Source: Acidithiobacillus montserratensis (GTDB lineage Bacteria > Pseudomonadota > Gammaproteobacteria > Acidithiobacillales > Acidithiobacillaceae). Taken from it: a stretch of 64,000 nt of DNA. The translations under genes were made by a program, and so were the position numbers. The notes beneath the pieces were generated by a model. The model searched no databases, was not told where the DNA came from, and was given only the letters and a program-made list of their open reading frames with translations. Numbering within the stretch: position 1 is the first letter of the stretch; every line of letters begins with the position of its first letter. The stretch spans positions 1 to 64,000 of the forward strand of contig NZ_JABBOU010000162.1 of NCBI RefSeq assembly GCF_018853465.1. The letters run 5' to 3'. Below, piece after piece: positions 48,542-57,263 of the stretch.

Positions 48542-49960
48542 ATGCCTACCTACCTGGGGGTGGATCTCGGCACATCCGGCCTGCGCGGTGTACTCCTCGA
48601 TGACCACCTGCATCAACTGGCCAGTATCGCCCTGCCCTATCCCGGTCTTCCCCCCGAAAACTTCACGGACAGCCAGACCTGGTTGTCGGGCCTGGAGCAA
48701 CTGACCCGGCAGTTGCGTCGGGCCCATTCCCGGGGCTGGGCCGCCTTACGCGCCATGAGTCTGGATGGTACCTCAGGCACACTGCTGCTCTGCAATCAAC
48801 GGGGTCAGGCTTTGGGGCCGGCACTGGCTTATTCCGATCAACGTGCCATAGCAGAGGCCGACTGGCTCCAGCAACAATGGCCCGCAGGTGGCGTCTGCCT
48901 TTCACCCTCCAGTTCTCTGAGTAAACTCTTATGGTTACGCCATCATCATGCCGACTTCCAGCAAACCCGCTTTGTGCAACATCAGGCCGATTGGGTAGCG
49001 GCGCAATTGACCGGAAGGGGGGGAATTGCTGACCGGGGCAACCTGCTGAAAATCGGTCTTGATCCGCAAACCAGAGCTTATCCTGCAGCATTACTGCGCA
49101 TTCTGGAAACATTGGACATTGATCCGGCCATTCTGCCTCACGCCGTAGTGGAAGGCAGCACCCTCGGTCGGGTTCAGCCACAATGGGCGGAACGGCTGGG
49201 AATGAAGACTCCGGTGGAAGTCCGTGCCGGTTGTACCGACAGTGTTGCCGCAGCGCTGGCAGCGGGCTTGAACTCTCCCGGAAAGGCCCTGACCAGCCTG
49301 GGCTCTTCGTTGGCATTCAAGTTCGTTCACCCCACTCCACTGAACACCCGGGGCTTGTACAGTCATTATCTGGGCGATTTCTGCCTGCCTGGGGCAGCCT
49401 CCAATGCTGGTGCCGGAGCGCTGTTGCGGGTTTTCCAGCCGGCGCAAATGGCTGCACTGGAAGCGGCTCTCCGCCCCGCCGAAGCAACGGGCCAATTGCT
49501 CTATCCGCTCATCAACAGTGGCATCACCAATGGCGAACGCTTTCCGATTCGAGCGCCGGGATGGCCGGGCAGTAATCTTCCGCCAGAGCCCAATGCCCGC
49601 AATTTTCAGGCCATTTTGGAGGGATTGAGTTATATAGAAGCCTGGTCCTATGCCCTTATGGAAACTGCGGGCGGAAAAATCTGCGGACCCATCCGCAGTG
49701 TCGGCGGAGGTACACGCAACCATGCGTGGATGCAGATGCGTGCCCATATACTCAAGCGGCCAGTGGAGATTCTCCCCGACGCCGATCCGGCCCGGGGAGC
49801 GGCGCTACTGGCCGCCAGCGCTGATATGGGGGGTATAGCTGCCCTGGAACAGACCGATATTCTTTCTGGGCAGGTGTTTTATCCGGAAACCGCAGCGGTG
49901 GAACGCTATGCCCACCATCTTCAACAGTTTCAGGCTGAATTTACGCGTTTCAGCGCCTAA
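48542..49960 (+). CDS. FGGY kinase resembling SePSK/AtXK-1 (D-ribulokinase-type)
   Basis: 472-residue sugar kinase. The N-terminal GVDLGTSGLRGVLLD and SLDGTSGTLLLC phosphate loops, TSLGSSLAFKF, GERFPIRAPG and a C-terminal GGGTRNHAWMQMRA follow the order I recall for Synechococcus SePSK and Arabidopsis XK-1, which phosphorylate D-ribulose, rather than classical xylulokinase. That closer assignment is from memory of the family. If right, the product would be D-ribulose-5-phosphate, a Calvin-cycle precursor. Confidence 0.72.
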   Translation: MPTYLGVDLGTSGLRGVLLDDHLHQLASIALPYPGLPPENFTDSQTWLSGLEQLTRQLRRAHSRGWAALRAMSLDGTSGTLLLCNQRGQALGPALAYSDQRAIAEADWLQQQWPAGGVCLSPSSSLSKLLWLRHHHADFQQTRFVQHQADWVAAQLTGRGGIADRGNLLKIGLDPQTRAYPAALLRILETLDIDPAILPHAVVEGSTLGRVQPQWAERLGMKTPVEVRAGCTDSVAAALAAGLNSPGKALTSLGSSLAFKFVHPTPLNTRGLYSHYLGDFCLPGAASNAGAGALLRVFQPAQMAALEAALRPAEATGQLLYPLINSGITNGERFPIRAPGWPGSNLPPEPNARNFQAILEGLSYIEAWSYALMETAGGKICGPIRSVGGGTRNHAWMQMRAHILKRPVEILPDADPARGAALLAASADMGGIAALEQTDILSGQVFYPETAAVERYAHHLQQFQAEFTRFSA

Positions 49961-50730
49961 AATTCATAGGCCAGATTAATGGTAGTCAGCGTATTCAATG
50001 GCTTGTAACCCGGTTGCACCTTCGTGTTATAGGTAGCTATAAAAGCCAGGCGCAAATTTAATGGCCCATATAAAGGACTGGTCAGGGCCAAAATCGAGTT
50101 ATAGGTATTCGCGCCATTATCCGCCAGAATGGCATCCACCGCTTCCGACAAATGGGCGTGGGGACTGAACTGCCAGAGATATTTTCCATAAAGGCGGGCA
50201 ATGGGATGGTTACTGTAATTGCCGCCAATGGGATGGGACTGGCGCACACCGGCACCGGCTTCGAGGCGCAAATGCGAAACCCGGTTCAGCACAAAAAAAT
50301 GCCCATAACCCAGCGTTTCATCTGCCCGAAAATAATAGCCATCAAAATGATTGCGGTGATAATTGAGATTCCCAAAAAGATACTGATTGAGGGCGAAATC
50401 ATAGCGGGTCTGATTACTGACATCGAGGCGGTCTGCACTCACCTCTCCCTGAGAGGTGGCATAATTATAGAGGAGTTTGCTCTGATTCGCCCAAGGCCCA
50501 CGGTGCCAGAGCAGGTTGTCATCCGTATTCAGATTCAAGGCCTGACTGGTTCCGGTGCTATTACTGAATCCCAGGCCAACACTGCCCGACCACTCCGGCT
50601 TTTTAGTGAACGCGTTCTGGCCAATGGCGACAGGATTGACATCCGGTACATCCGCCATGGTCACCACAGGAAAACCCAAAAAAGATGACAACACAGCCGT
50701 CATCACCCGCTGTTTATTGAAAAAACCCAT
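49957..50730 (-). CDS. DUF481/YdiY-like outer-membrane barrel protein
   Basis: 257 residues with an N-terminal signal peptide (cleavage near VVTMA-DVP) followed by alternating beta-strands rich in aromatic residues, ending in the typical outer-membrane C-terminal Phe (LAYEF). The WSGSVGLGFSNSTGTSQ opening of the mature part fits DUF481, thought to be small beta-barrels; role unknown. A second in-frame ATG nine codons in is an alternative start. Overlaps the kinase stop by four bases. Confidence 0.8.
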   Translation of the reverse strand: MGFFNKQRVMTAVLSSFLGFPVVTMADVPDVNPVAIGQNAFTKKPEWSGSVGLGFSNSTGTSQALNLNTDDNLLWHRGPWANQSKLLYNYATSQGEVSADRLDVSNQTRYDFALNQYLFGNLNYHRNHFDGYYFRADETLGYGHFFVLNRVSHLRLEAGAGVRQSHPIGGNYSNHPIARLYGKYLWQFSPHAHLSEAVDAILADNGANTYNSILALTSPLYGPLNLRLAFIATYNTKVQPGYKPLNTLTTINLAYEF

Positions 50731-50751
50731 AAATTCCTTGAAATGAACAGA

Positions 50752-51180
50752 TTATACGGAAGAATCGAGCAAAAGTTGGGCGCGTTGGGCGACTTCCGGC
50801 GGACCGAAACGGGCAGCGGCCTTCCACCAGTGAATCGCCTTATCGATATCGCGGGGCACTCCCCACCCGTGGGCATAAGCCTCACCCAGCATCAGTTCAG
50901 CCTGGGGATTAATATTGTAAGCGCCCTTTCGCCACCAATGGGCCGCCTCTTGAAAGTTTTGGGGGACGCCATCGCCTGCGGCATAGGCAAGACCCAAGCG
51001 ATATTGATCCGGCCCGTAACCATTTTGCGCACCGGCCATCCACTTGGCCAAAACCTGGGGAGTTACACTGGCAGTAGGAGCAGAAGCCACCGAGGGATCC
51101 ACACTGGCGGCCATGGCCGTCGCAGGCAAAAGCAATAAACCGGCACACAGAACTTTTACAGACAGACGTGAAATCAACAC
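50752..51180 (-). CDS. Small Sel1-repeat secreted protein
   Basis: 142 residues: signal peptide (cleavage after ATAMAA), a short Thr/Val-rich linker, then about three Sel1-like repeats (YRLGLAYAAGDGVPQNFQEAAHWW, then AHGWGVPRDIDKAIHWW). Sel1/TPR-like repeats mediate protein contacts. It precedes the DUF481 gene on the same strand with a 21-base gap, so they may act together in the envelope; function unknown. Confidence 0.8.
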   Translation of the reverse strand: MLISRLSVKVLCAGLLLLPATAMAASVDPSVASAPTASVTPQVLAKWMAGAQNGYGPDQYRLGLAYAAGDGVPQNFQEAAHWWRKGAYNINPQAELMLGEAYAHGWGVPRDIDKAIHWWKAAARFGPPEVAQRAQLLLDSSV

Positions 51181-51209
51181 TAACCTCCAACATAATGGTT
51201 ATTGCCCAG

Positions 51210-51231
51210 CCTAAGCTTTTTCCCTAAGCTT
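51210..51231. repeat. Two copies of CCTAAGCTT in a divergent promoter region
   Basis: CCTAAGCTT occurs at 51210 and 51223 with a 13-base repeat step; each contains the palindrome AAGCTT, so the pair is also an inverted repeat. It lies between the divergent Sel1 and CDF genes and could be an operator for the metal exporter. No regulator gene is adjacent; function is inferred only from position. Confidence 0.35.
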
Positions 51232-51281
51232 GTGAAGCATGTTGATTCATTCAGATCAATCCATTCAGAGAAGAACAGTCC

Positions 51282-52280
51282 TTGAGCGAAGCGCAATCCC
51301 CGGCAGAACATCTGCATCATCATCCGACAATCCGGCACCATGACCACGATCATGACCATAGTCATGCCCACCCGGGACATCATCATGGTCATCACCACGC
51401 TCCCCAAAATTTTGGTCGGGCTTTTGCCATCGGTATTTTCCTCAATGTTTTTTTTGTCATCGCCGAAGCGTTTTTTGGCATCATCGGTCATTCTCTGGCT
51501 TTGCTTGCCGATGCCGGGCACAACCTCAGTGATGTGCTGGGCCTGGTCATGGCCTGGGGTGCCAGTGCTCTGGCGACCCGCCCGCCATCTCAGCGTTACA
51601 CCTATGGCTTGCGCAGCAGCTCGATCCTGGCAGCGCTTGCCAATTCCTTGTTTTTGCTGGTGGTTACCGGGGGAATTGCCTGGGAAGCCATTGAGCGTCT
51701 GCTCCAACCGAGCCCTGTGGACAGCGGTGTGGTCATTGTTATCGCTGCTCTGGGCGTAATCATCAACTCCGCCACTGCCCTGCTCTTCATGTCGGGCCGC
51801 AAGGGCGACCTCAATATCAAGGCGGCCTTTTTGCACATGGCCGGAGATGCGCTGATCTCTTTGGGTGTCGTGCTCGCCGGCATCCTCATGCTGTATCTGC
51901 ATTGGTACTGGCTGGATTCAGGCATAAGCCTGGTCATCAGCGCGCTCATTATTCTGGCCACCTGGTCCTTACTGAAAGAGGCCGCCCGGTTGGTTCTGCA
52001 TGGCGTCCCGGATAACGTCAATACAGATGCGGTGCGTCAGTATCTGCGCAATCTGCCCGAAGTCGCCGCCGTTCATGATCTGCACATCTGGGCCATGAGC
52101 ACCACTGAAACGGCGCTTACAGCCCATCTCGTCATGCCCCGGGGTTATCCTGGCGATGCTTTCCTGACAGATGTCGCGACAGCACTGCGGGAACAGTTCG
52201 CCATAGTCCATCCCACCCTTCAGGTAGAAACCGGGGACGCGGCCCATCCTTGCGCCCTGGAACCCGAGCAGAAAGTATAG
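51282..52280 (+). CDS. Cation diffusion facilitator (CzcD-like) metal exporter
   Basis: 332-residue inner-membrane antiporter exporting Zn, Co, Cd or similar divalent metals in exchange for protons. N-terminal His/Asp-rich stretch (about 10-38, a metal-binding loop), six helices with the HxxxD-type sites in LLADAGHNLSDVLG and HMAGDALISLG, and a cytoplasmic ferredoxin-like domain (VHDLHIWAMSTTETALTAHLVM). The start is TTG at 51282 with only a weak GAAGAA ribosome site. Confidence 0.88.
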   Translation: MSEAQSPAEHLHHHPTIRHHDHDHDHSHAHPGHHHGHHHAPQNFGRAFAIGIFLNVFFVIAEAFFGIIGHSLALLADAGHNLSDVLGLVMAWGASALATRPPSQRYTYGLRSSSILAALANSLFLLVVTGGIAWEAIERLLQPSPVDSGVVIVIAALGVIINSATALLFMSGRKGDLNIKAAFLHMAGDALISLGVVLAGILMLYLHWYWLDSGISLVISALIILATWSLLKEAARLVLHGVPDNVNTDAVRQYLRNLPEVAAVHDLHIWAMSTTETALTAHLVMPRGYPGDAFLTDVATALREQFAIVHPTLQVETGDAAHPCALEPEQKV

Positions 52281-52288
52281 GTCGCCAC

Positions 52289-52804
52289 TCAAACTCCTTC
52301 TATGGCCGCCCAGTACTGTTCTTCCGCGCCTATTTTTTTAAGATGTTCGCGCAGGGCTTCGCCTCCCACGGGGTGGCTTCTGCCCTGATCGCGACGCAAT
52401 AAATCGGTCAACGGCAGGGCCGGAAAATATTGCAGGGTAAATTCCCTGGCACCCAACTCGCGCAGCCAGGTCGCTTTTTTTCGTAATTCTCCGGTATCCA
52501 GGTGGGTATCGGCCAGAATCAAGGCATGACACTGTTTCGCCAACTCCTGCACACGTTGTTCCCATAACCACTGCACCTTGTTTTCCCAGGCCTGATTCCA
52601 GTCCGTCCAGGAAAATGGCTTGTCGGCTTCGGCCTCAAACAGTTCTACCCGAATCATGTCCCTTTCAAGGATGCAGATGCGCAAGGAAGGATGGCGAGCA
52701 CGCATGGCTTCCGCCCAGGAGCTTTTGCCAGAAGCCGCCGTACCTACCGTAAAAATGATCAACGGAAAATCCTGCTGATCGGTTGATGGGGATGAATCAC
52801 TCAT
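52289..52804 (-). CDS. P-loop kinase of the zeta-toxin/polynucleotide-kinase-like type
   Basis: 171 residues with one P-loop, GTAASGKS, near residue 22, a catalytic-type DTHLD and acidic segments, and no fused domain. The layout resembles T4 PNK/zeta-like AAA kinases; the substrate is unknown and no antitoxin gene is adjacent. The ATG at 52804 has AAGGAAT eight bases upstream; a longer frame to 52825 lacks one. It converges on the CDF gene with an eight-base gap. Confidence 0.65.
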   Translation of the reverse strand: MSDSSPSTDQQDFPLIIFTVGTAASGKSSWAEAMRARHPSLRICILERDMIRVELFEAEADKPFSWTDWNQAWENKVQWLWEQRVQELAKQCHALILADTHLDTGELRKKATWLRELGAREFTLQYFPALPLTDLLRRDQGRSHPVGGEALREHLKKIGAEEQYWAAIEGV

Positions 52805-53000
52805 CAAAAAATTCCTTATTATCAACTACGCTCTTGTTAACCAGTCGGCAGCAATTCAGCAGGGCTGCAGATACACACGGTCTGCAGCGTCTGTAAGACC
52901 TTGGGGCGAAGCAGCCTTTATCAAATTACCCGTATTGAACCACAATGAAACAAAAAAAACGGCATTCCATGCATTTTATGTTTGTAATTGCCAGCGGTAA

Positions 53001-53267
53001 CTAGCGCAGCCAGGGCTCCTGCCTTTCCGGCACTTCATCATCAAAACTTTCATCCTGCGCGGTGGCCAGAGCCCAGGTCAGCGCTGCAATCCAGGCCAGT
53101 ATGGTCCAGCCCAAAAACACATTGAGCAGCATGATCTTGATACGTTGCGGACAAGCCATCAACCATGCCAACAGAGTCGGTAGCAAATACACGCCCAGCA
53201 GCACGATAAAAGCGATGATCAGCAGTACGACAAACCCGGTAGTGCTGTTCGTCATCCAACGCAACAC
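53001..53267 (-). CDS. Superinfection-immunity-like small membrane protein
   Basis: About 88 residues with two hydrophobic helices: IIAFIVLLGVYLLPTLLAWLM, and LNVFLGWTILAWIAALTWAL, which is the family core. Relatives (PF14373, superinfection immunity) share a hydrophobic-YFLPT...LNxFLGWT pattern with the phage T4 Imm protein; most bacterial copies are not shown to be antiphage. I place the start at a GTG six bases after GGAGG; an ATG at 53255 is further from it. Confidence 0.65.
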   Translation of the reverse strand: MLRWMTNSTTGFVVLLIIAFIVLLGVYLLPTLLAWLMACPQRIKIMLLNVFLGWTILAWIAALTWALATAQDESFDDEVPERQEPWLR

Positions 53268-53461
53268 GAAGCACCTCCACAACAGGAATGCCTTATCATA
53301 TCGTGATTTCGCCCGGGAAGGGAACATTCAATGTCCAACGTGCGACACCAGCGAGCCACCATATAATAATATAAGGCCATAAAAATATTTATATCAATAT
53401 TAACCATATGGTTTTATGAGAAATTCTAGAAAATATGAAAAAAAAACGCTTTGAAAGAAAT
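53268..53461. other. AT-rich intergenic stretch before the Pho box
   Basis: About 195 bases with no gene. A/T-rich tracts (53361-53445) precede the PhoB array, and the composition is distinctly lower in GC than the preceding genes. It marks the left edge of the ExbBD-receptor-phospholipase region. Confidence 0.5.
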
Positions 53462-53506
53462 TTGTCATCAAACTGTCGTATTACTGTCACATTCCCCTGT
53501 TATCGT
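53462..53506 (+). promoter_or_regulatory. PhoB box and -10 of the exbBD/receptor/phospholipase operon
   Basis: TTGTCAT (53462), CTGTCGT (53473) and CTGTCAC (53484) are direct repeats with an exact 11-base period and A/T-rich spacers CAAA and ATTA; each matches CTGTCAY in six of seven positions. TATCGT at 53501-53506 begins 10 bases after the last repeat, the spacing of -10 elements in PhoB-activated promoters. The downstream genes (Tat-exported phospholipases and receptors) are a natural phosphate-starvation target. Confidence 0.8.
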
Positions 53507-53583
53507 ATTTGCCACTAAAGGTATAGAACTCTACGAAGCATCCTTGCAGTGAGCGTCTGCGAGGAATGGATAGAGGATAGCCC

Positions 53584-53766
53584 ATGCAACACGCAGTACT
53601 GCAGGACAAAAACTTCTTTGTTCGTCGTATGACCAAGTTCCGAAACCTGCTGTTCGGATCAGGGGCAGCTTGCGTATCCGTTTGCAGCAATTTCGCATTA
53701 CTCACTGCCTCTCCTATTAGCTTGCCATTTCAAGCGCACCACAACATGGAGCCAATCATTTTATGA
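53584..53766 (+). CDS. 60-residue putative leader/membrane peptide coupled to exbB
   Basis: The frame begins ATG after GAGGATAGCCC and its TGA overlaps the exbB ATG (ATGA), suggesting coupled translation. The product has a basic start (KNFFVRRMTKFRN) followed by a hydrophobic stretch (LLFGSGAACVSVCSNFALL) and a short tail. I do not recognise it; it could be a membrane peptide, or an untranslated leader that happens to be open. It sits about 70 bases after the predicted PhoB-dependent start site. Confidence 0.4.
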   Translation: MQHAVLQDKNFFVRRMTKFRNLLFGSGAACVSVCSNFALLTASPISLPFQAHHNMEPIIL

Positions 53767-54446
53767 ATCTGCAATATCTCATTCACCTCGCCAATTATTC
53801 GGACGGGGTTTTGTACATTCTGGGTCTGATGCTGCTGGTGGAGCTGGCGGTCATGGTCGATCGTTTCTGGTATTTGCGGCGCACGATTCTGCGCGGTCTG
53901 GTGTTTGTCCAGGAACTGGGGCGCCACGGACGTCTGGATCGGGAAGCCTTGAATACCCTGGCTGAGGATGCCGGAGATTTGCCCGAGGCCGCCCTGTTAC
54001 GCACCGCCGCTGCCCATAGTGGTCAGGTCAAGGGCGAAGCTCTGGCCAGCCGACTGGAAGAAAGTGTGCTGGTCATTGCCCCGAAGCTCGACCGGCGCCT
54101 GTGGCTGCTGGACACCATTATTACCCTGGCTCCGCTGCTGGGGCTGTTCGGCACCATCATCGGCATGTTCCATGCCTTTTCAGTTCTGGCCCAACCCGGT
54201 CATGCCCCCATGCAGGTGACGGGGGGTGTGGCCGATGCGCTGGTGTCCACGGCTTCCGGCCTGTTCATCGCCATGCTCGGTCTGCTGACCTTTAATGCCT
54301 TCAACAACCAGGTGCGCATGATTCTGCTGCAACTGGATTCGGTCAAAACCATGCTCATCAACCGCATGGATGGTCAACCGGTGGTGACTTTTGATGCCGA
54401 AGGCCGTCCCAACGCGGAAGCCGTGCCGGTGGCGAGGGCGGGATAA
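53763..54446 (+). CDS. exbB: ExbB/TolQ/MotA-family proton channel
   Basis: 227-residue inner-membrane subunit that, with ExbD, uses proton flow to energise TonB. Three transmembrane helices are seen: one near the start (DGVLYILGLMLLVELAVMV) and two bracketing LWLLDTIITLAPLLGLFGTIIGM and GVADALVSTASGLFIAMLGLL. The conserved threonine of the second helix and the GxxDALxxTxxGL pattern are present. First firm gene of the PhoB-boxed operon; its stop overlaps the exbD start by one base. Confidence 0.92.
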   Translation: MNLQYLIHLANYSDGVLYILGLMLLVELAVMVDRFWYLRRTILRGLVFVQELGRHGRLDREALNTLAEDAGDLPEAALLRTAAAHSGQVKGEALASRLEESVLVIAPKLDRRLWLLDTIITLAPLLGLFGTIIGMFHAFSVLAQPGHAPMQVTGGVADALVSTASGLFIAMLGLLTFNAFNNQVRMILLQLDSVKTMLINRMDGQPVVTFDAEGRPNAEAVPVARAG

Positions 54447-54844
54447 TGGAAAGGCGCTACTTCGAGCAGAAAAAGGGGCGGGTCGAAATCATCCCGATGA
54501 TCGACATCATGCTCTTCCTGCTGGTGTTTTTCATCATGATTACTCTGCAGATGATCCCCGACAAGGGGCTGAATCTGCAGTTGCCCACCTCCAGCGAAGC
54601 CCAGAGCCTGCCGCGCCCGCACTTTACCATCAATATTCAGAAAGATGGTTCCGTGAATGTGAAGGGCCATCACTATGATCTGGACGCCCTGCAGCAAATG
54701 CTCGCCAGTGATGGCGATCCGGGCAAAACCCAGATCACCATCGCCGCCGACAAGGGCGTGCCTTTTCAGGATTTCATCCATGTCATGGACCGCTGCCAGA
54801 AGGCGGGGGTCAGTGATATCGGGATTGCTGCGAAAACGAAATAG
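54446..54844 (+). CDS. exbD: ExbD/TolR-family protein
   Basis: 132-residue inner-membrane protein with one helix preceded by the key acidic residue (IIPMIDIMLFLLVFF, Asp near 23) that carries protons in ExbD/TolR, and a C-terminal periplasmic domain ending in a conserved DRCQKAGVSDIG segment. The layout is closer to ExbD than to TolR. No tonB lies in the operon; the TonB-like protein encoded at 11795 or one outside the window would be needed. Confidence 0.92.
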   Translation: MERRYFEQKKGRVEIIPMIDIMLFLLVFFIMITLQMIPDKGLNLQLPTSSEAQSLPRPHFTINIQKDGSVNVKGHHYDLDALQQMLASDGDPGKTQITIAADKGVPFQDFIHVMDRCQKAGVSDIGIAAKTK

Positions 54845-54907
54845 CAAAGCACTAATGGAAATGAATTCGTTTGATTCTGTCACACCCCACTACGATATGG
54901 AGCTAAA

Positions 54908-57250
54908 ATGCGCAAAACGTCTTATGTATCGCGGGCAGTATTAAGTGCAGTGATTTTTGGGAGTGGTTTTATCTTGTCCAGCCAGGCAATTGCCGGTGAT
55001 GCTGACGACAACACCAAGCCTGCAGTTAATGTTGGCGAGGTAAACAGCTCTAGTTCTGCAAAAACTATCAGCAAGTATGATAAAAAAACTGCTCCCCTAC
55101 ATCAGACATTGACCAATAAGCAGGTCTTCAATTCAACGCAGTCTGTAGTTACGCTTACTAAAGAAAATAAGAAAATGGTTAGTCCCAATTCCGGTGTTGC
55201 GGAATTGCTGGCCACTGCACCGGGTGTGCACATTATGAGTGAAAATCCCCAGAATGGATCTGGACGATACAATATCACCATCAATGGGATGGGTATCGGC
55301 TGGTGGAGTGGTAATACTTATCGAAATCAAATCAGTGTATTGTTTGATGGCATCCCCATGAACAATCAGATTACCAATGATGGGCAGTGGAATTCCAGCC
55401 AGATACCTCTATTAACCATGATTCATGGTGTAAATGTTGTTTATGGGCCTGGCAATCCCCAGACTCGATGGTATGACAGCATGGGGGGAACCATAAACTT
55501 TGTACCTTTACAGCCCAGTAAGCGACCTAATGCCAAAGTGAATCTTTCATTTGGAAGTTATGGCAGCAAAACGGCAAGCTTTTCGTTAAATACAGGGGAA
55601 TTTTATGGTTGGTCAACAGTACTGGCTGGAGGATATACAGCGGCAAACTCCTTTTTCCAAGGACCCAGTACTTGGCCTCAGCATTCATGGGCTGTCTATA
55701 TGAAGACTGCCCACCCTTTTTCAAATGGCTTATTCACATTGGGATTTTATTATGAAAAATCCGATGCTACCCATAGTCTCACAGTTCCAGTTACACCCAT
55801 TCCAGGCTATACCGTAAATGGCTATGGCAAAACCGGTCAATTATTGAGCCAGCAAACCAGTGGATTCTACTATGTTCCGTCTGCCGACCTTTGGTACAAA
55901 GATGACATCGTTGACTCATGGATTCTGTATTCGCAGCAACTATTTGATCTAGGCGGTGGATGGCACCTGAAGAATACCCCCTGGTACCGCCATGCCTATC
56001 GTTTACATCAGGCCTACTTCAATTACGGAGCTACTGATTATAATCCTGAAGCTGCAGAGCATTATGCACCAACCAATAACTCTTATGGAGATCGGCTTGA
56101 TGTGACCTTGCATTCCCATTACAACGATGTTGCCCTGGGCGGCTGGTTGTCATATCAGCAATATAATACCAACGAAGATCTTTGGAATCCGTATTTAGGC
56201 ACATCTCAACAAAATCCATACGTATATAACAATGTAGAAATAAATAGTTTCTTCAGCAATTTATTTGCCCAGGACACGATAAAACTGTTATCTGGGCACC
56301 TACGTATCACACCTGGGCTAGCCCTCGCTGGTTTCTATACATCGATGAGTGACTTGGAAAACCCAGATACCAAAGCGCATTATCTTACGGCCACCCCTGG
56401 CGCAAAAACTAACTTTACTCGTCTAGAACCATCTGTCGGGATCAATTATAAAGTGACAAATAATGTGTCTGCGTATGCTAATTATAGCACCACTTATCAG
56501 AATGAAACCGATCTGGCCTATGGTGCGTATTTACAGAACATCAAGATTAATGCTGCTGATATTCCTATTACCAAGGCAGAGGATTATGAAATAGGTTTGC
56601 GCTATCATGATAAAGCTCTAAATGCTGGAGTAAACTATTATCACGATTATCTGACAAATGTACTTAACGGAGTATCAGGATCTATTACACAGTTCAACGC
56701 TTCGGGTTACAACCTTGGAAATGCGGTATATCAGGGGGTAAACGCTTATGTAAAATGGAAGCCGATATGGCAGTTGTATTTATACGGTTCTGCCAATGTA
56801 CAACATTCCTATTATACCAGCGATCATAACAATAGCGGTGTTTCATTTAATGGCAGAAGACTGGCAGGGATTCCACATTATTCCTTTAATGTTTCAGTCT
56901 CTTATAAAATAAGGGTGCCTGGTGGGTTGATCGAACCAACACTTACCGATCAATATTCTGGTGGACAAACCTTATATGACAACGTTTCTGGCGGCCCGAC
57001 CAATCAAACCGTCGATGCATACAATCTAGTCAACTTATCGACAAGTTATAAGACAGTGGCGCTGAACCATGTGATTCCCGGAGTTAAAGAAACCTCTTTT
57101 ACTTTTGGCATTTACAATCTGTTAAATAGAAAGTACCAGTCTGCCATTTATCTGGCTACTGGTGGCTACGATCCCACAGAGCAGCCCTCACTATTTGCTT
57201 ATGCCGGCGCACCGCTGCAGGTATTCGGCGGAATCAATGTCAAGTTCTGA
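54908..57250 (+). CDS. TonB-dependent outer-membrane receptor 1
   Basis: 780-residue receptor: signal peptide (cleavage after SQAIA), a short linker that may carry a TonB box within AVNVGEVN, a plug domain (SGVAELLATAPGVHIMSENP through YGPGNPQTRWYDSMGGTINF), and a 22-strand-type barrel ending in a C-terminal Phe (QVFGGINVKF). The substrate is unknown; phosphate esters or phospholipid-derived molecules are suggested only by the neighbours and the PhoB box. Codon use is more AT-rich than in housekeeping genes. GGAG precedes the ATG. Confidence 0.88.
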   Translation: MRKTSYVSRAVLSAVIFGSGFILSSQAIAGDADDNTKPAVNVGEVNSSSSAKTISKYDKKTAPLHQTLTNKQVFNSTQSVVTLTKENKKMVSPNSGVAELLATAPGVHIMSENPQNGSGRYNITINGMGIGWWSGNTYRNQISVLFDGIPMNNQITNDGQWNSSQIPLLTMIHGVNVVYGPGNPQTRWYDSMGGTINFVPLQPSKRPNAKVNLSFGSYGSKTASFSLNTGEFYGWSTVLAGGYTAANSFFQGPSTWPQHSWAVYMKTAHPFSNGLFTLGFYYEKSDATHSLTVPVTPIPGYTVNGYGKTGQLLSQQTSGFYYVPSADLWYKDDIVDSWILYSQQLFDLGGGWHLKNTPWYRHAYRLHQAYFNYGATDYNPEAAEHYAPTNNSYGDRLDVTLHSHYNDVALGGWLSYQQYNTNEDLWNPYLGTSQQNPYVYNNVEINSFFSNLFAQDTIKLLSGHLRITPGLALAGFYTSMSDLENPDTKAHYLTATPGAKTNFTRLEPSVGINYKVTNNVSAYANYSTTYQNETDLAYGAYLQNIKINAADIPITKAEDYEIGLRYHDKALNAGVNYYHDYLTNVLNGVSGSITQFNASGYNLGNAVYQGVNAYVKWKPIWQLYLYGSANVQHSYYTSDHNNSGVSFNGRRLAGIPHYSFNVSVSYKIRVPGGLIEPTLTDQYSGGQTLYDNVSGGPTNQTVDAYNLVNLSTSYKTVALNHVIPGVKETSFTFGIYNLLNRKYQSAIYLATGGYDPTEQPSLFAYAGAPLQVFGGINVKF

Positions 57251-57263
57251 GCTAGGAAACAAG

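Noticed and set aside
52860..52900. Two CTGCAG palindromes before the superinfection-immunity-like gene
   Set aside because: Short restriction-site-like repeat with no supporting promoter context.
54878..54884. Single CTGTCAC near the start of TonB receptor 1
   Set aside because: No second half-site at 11-base spacing, so not a PhoB box.
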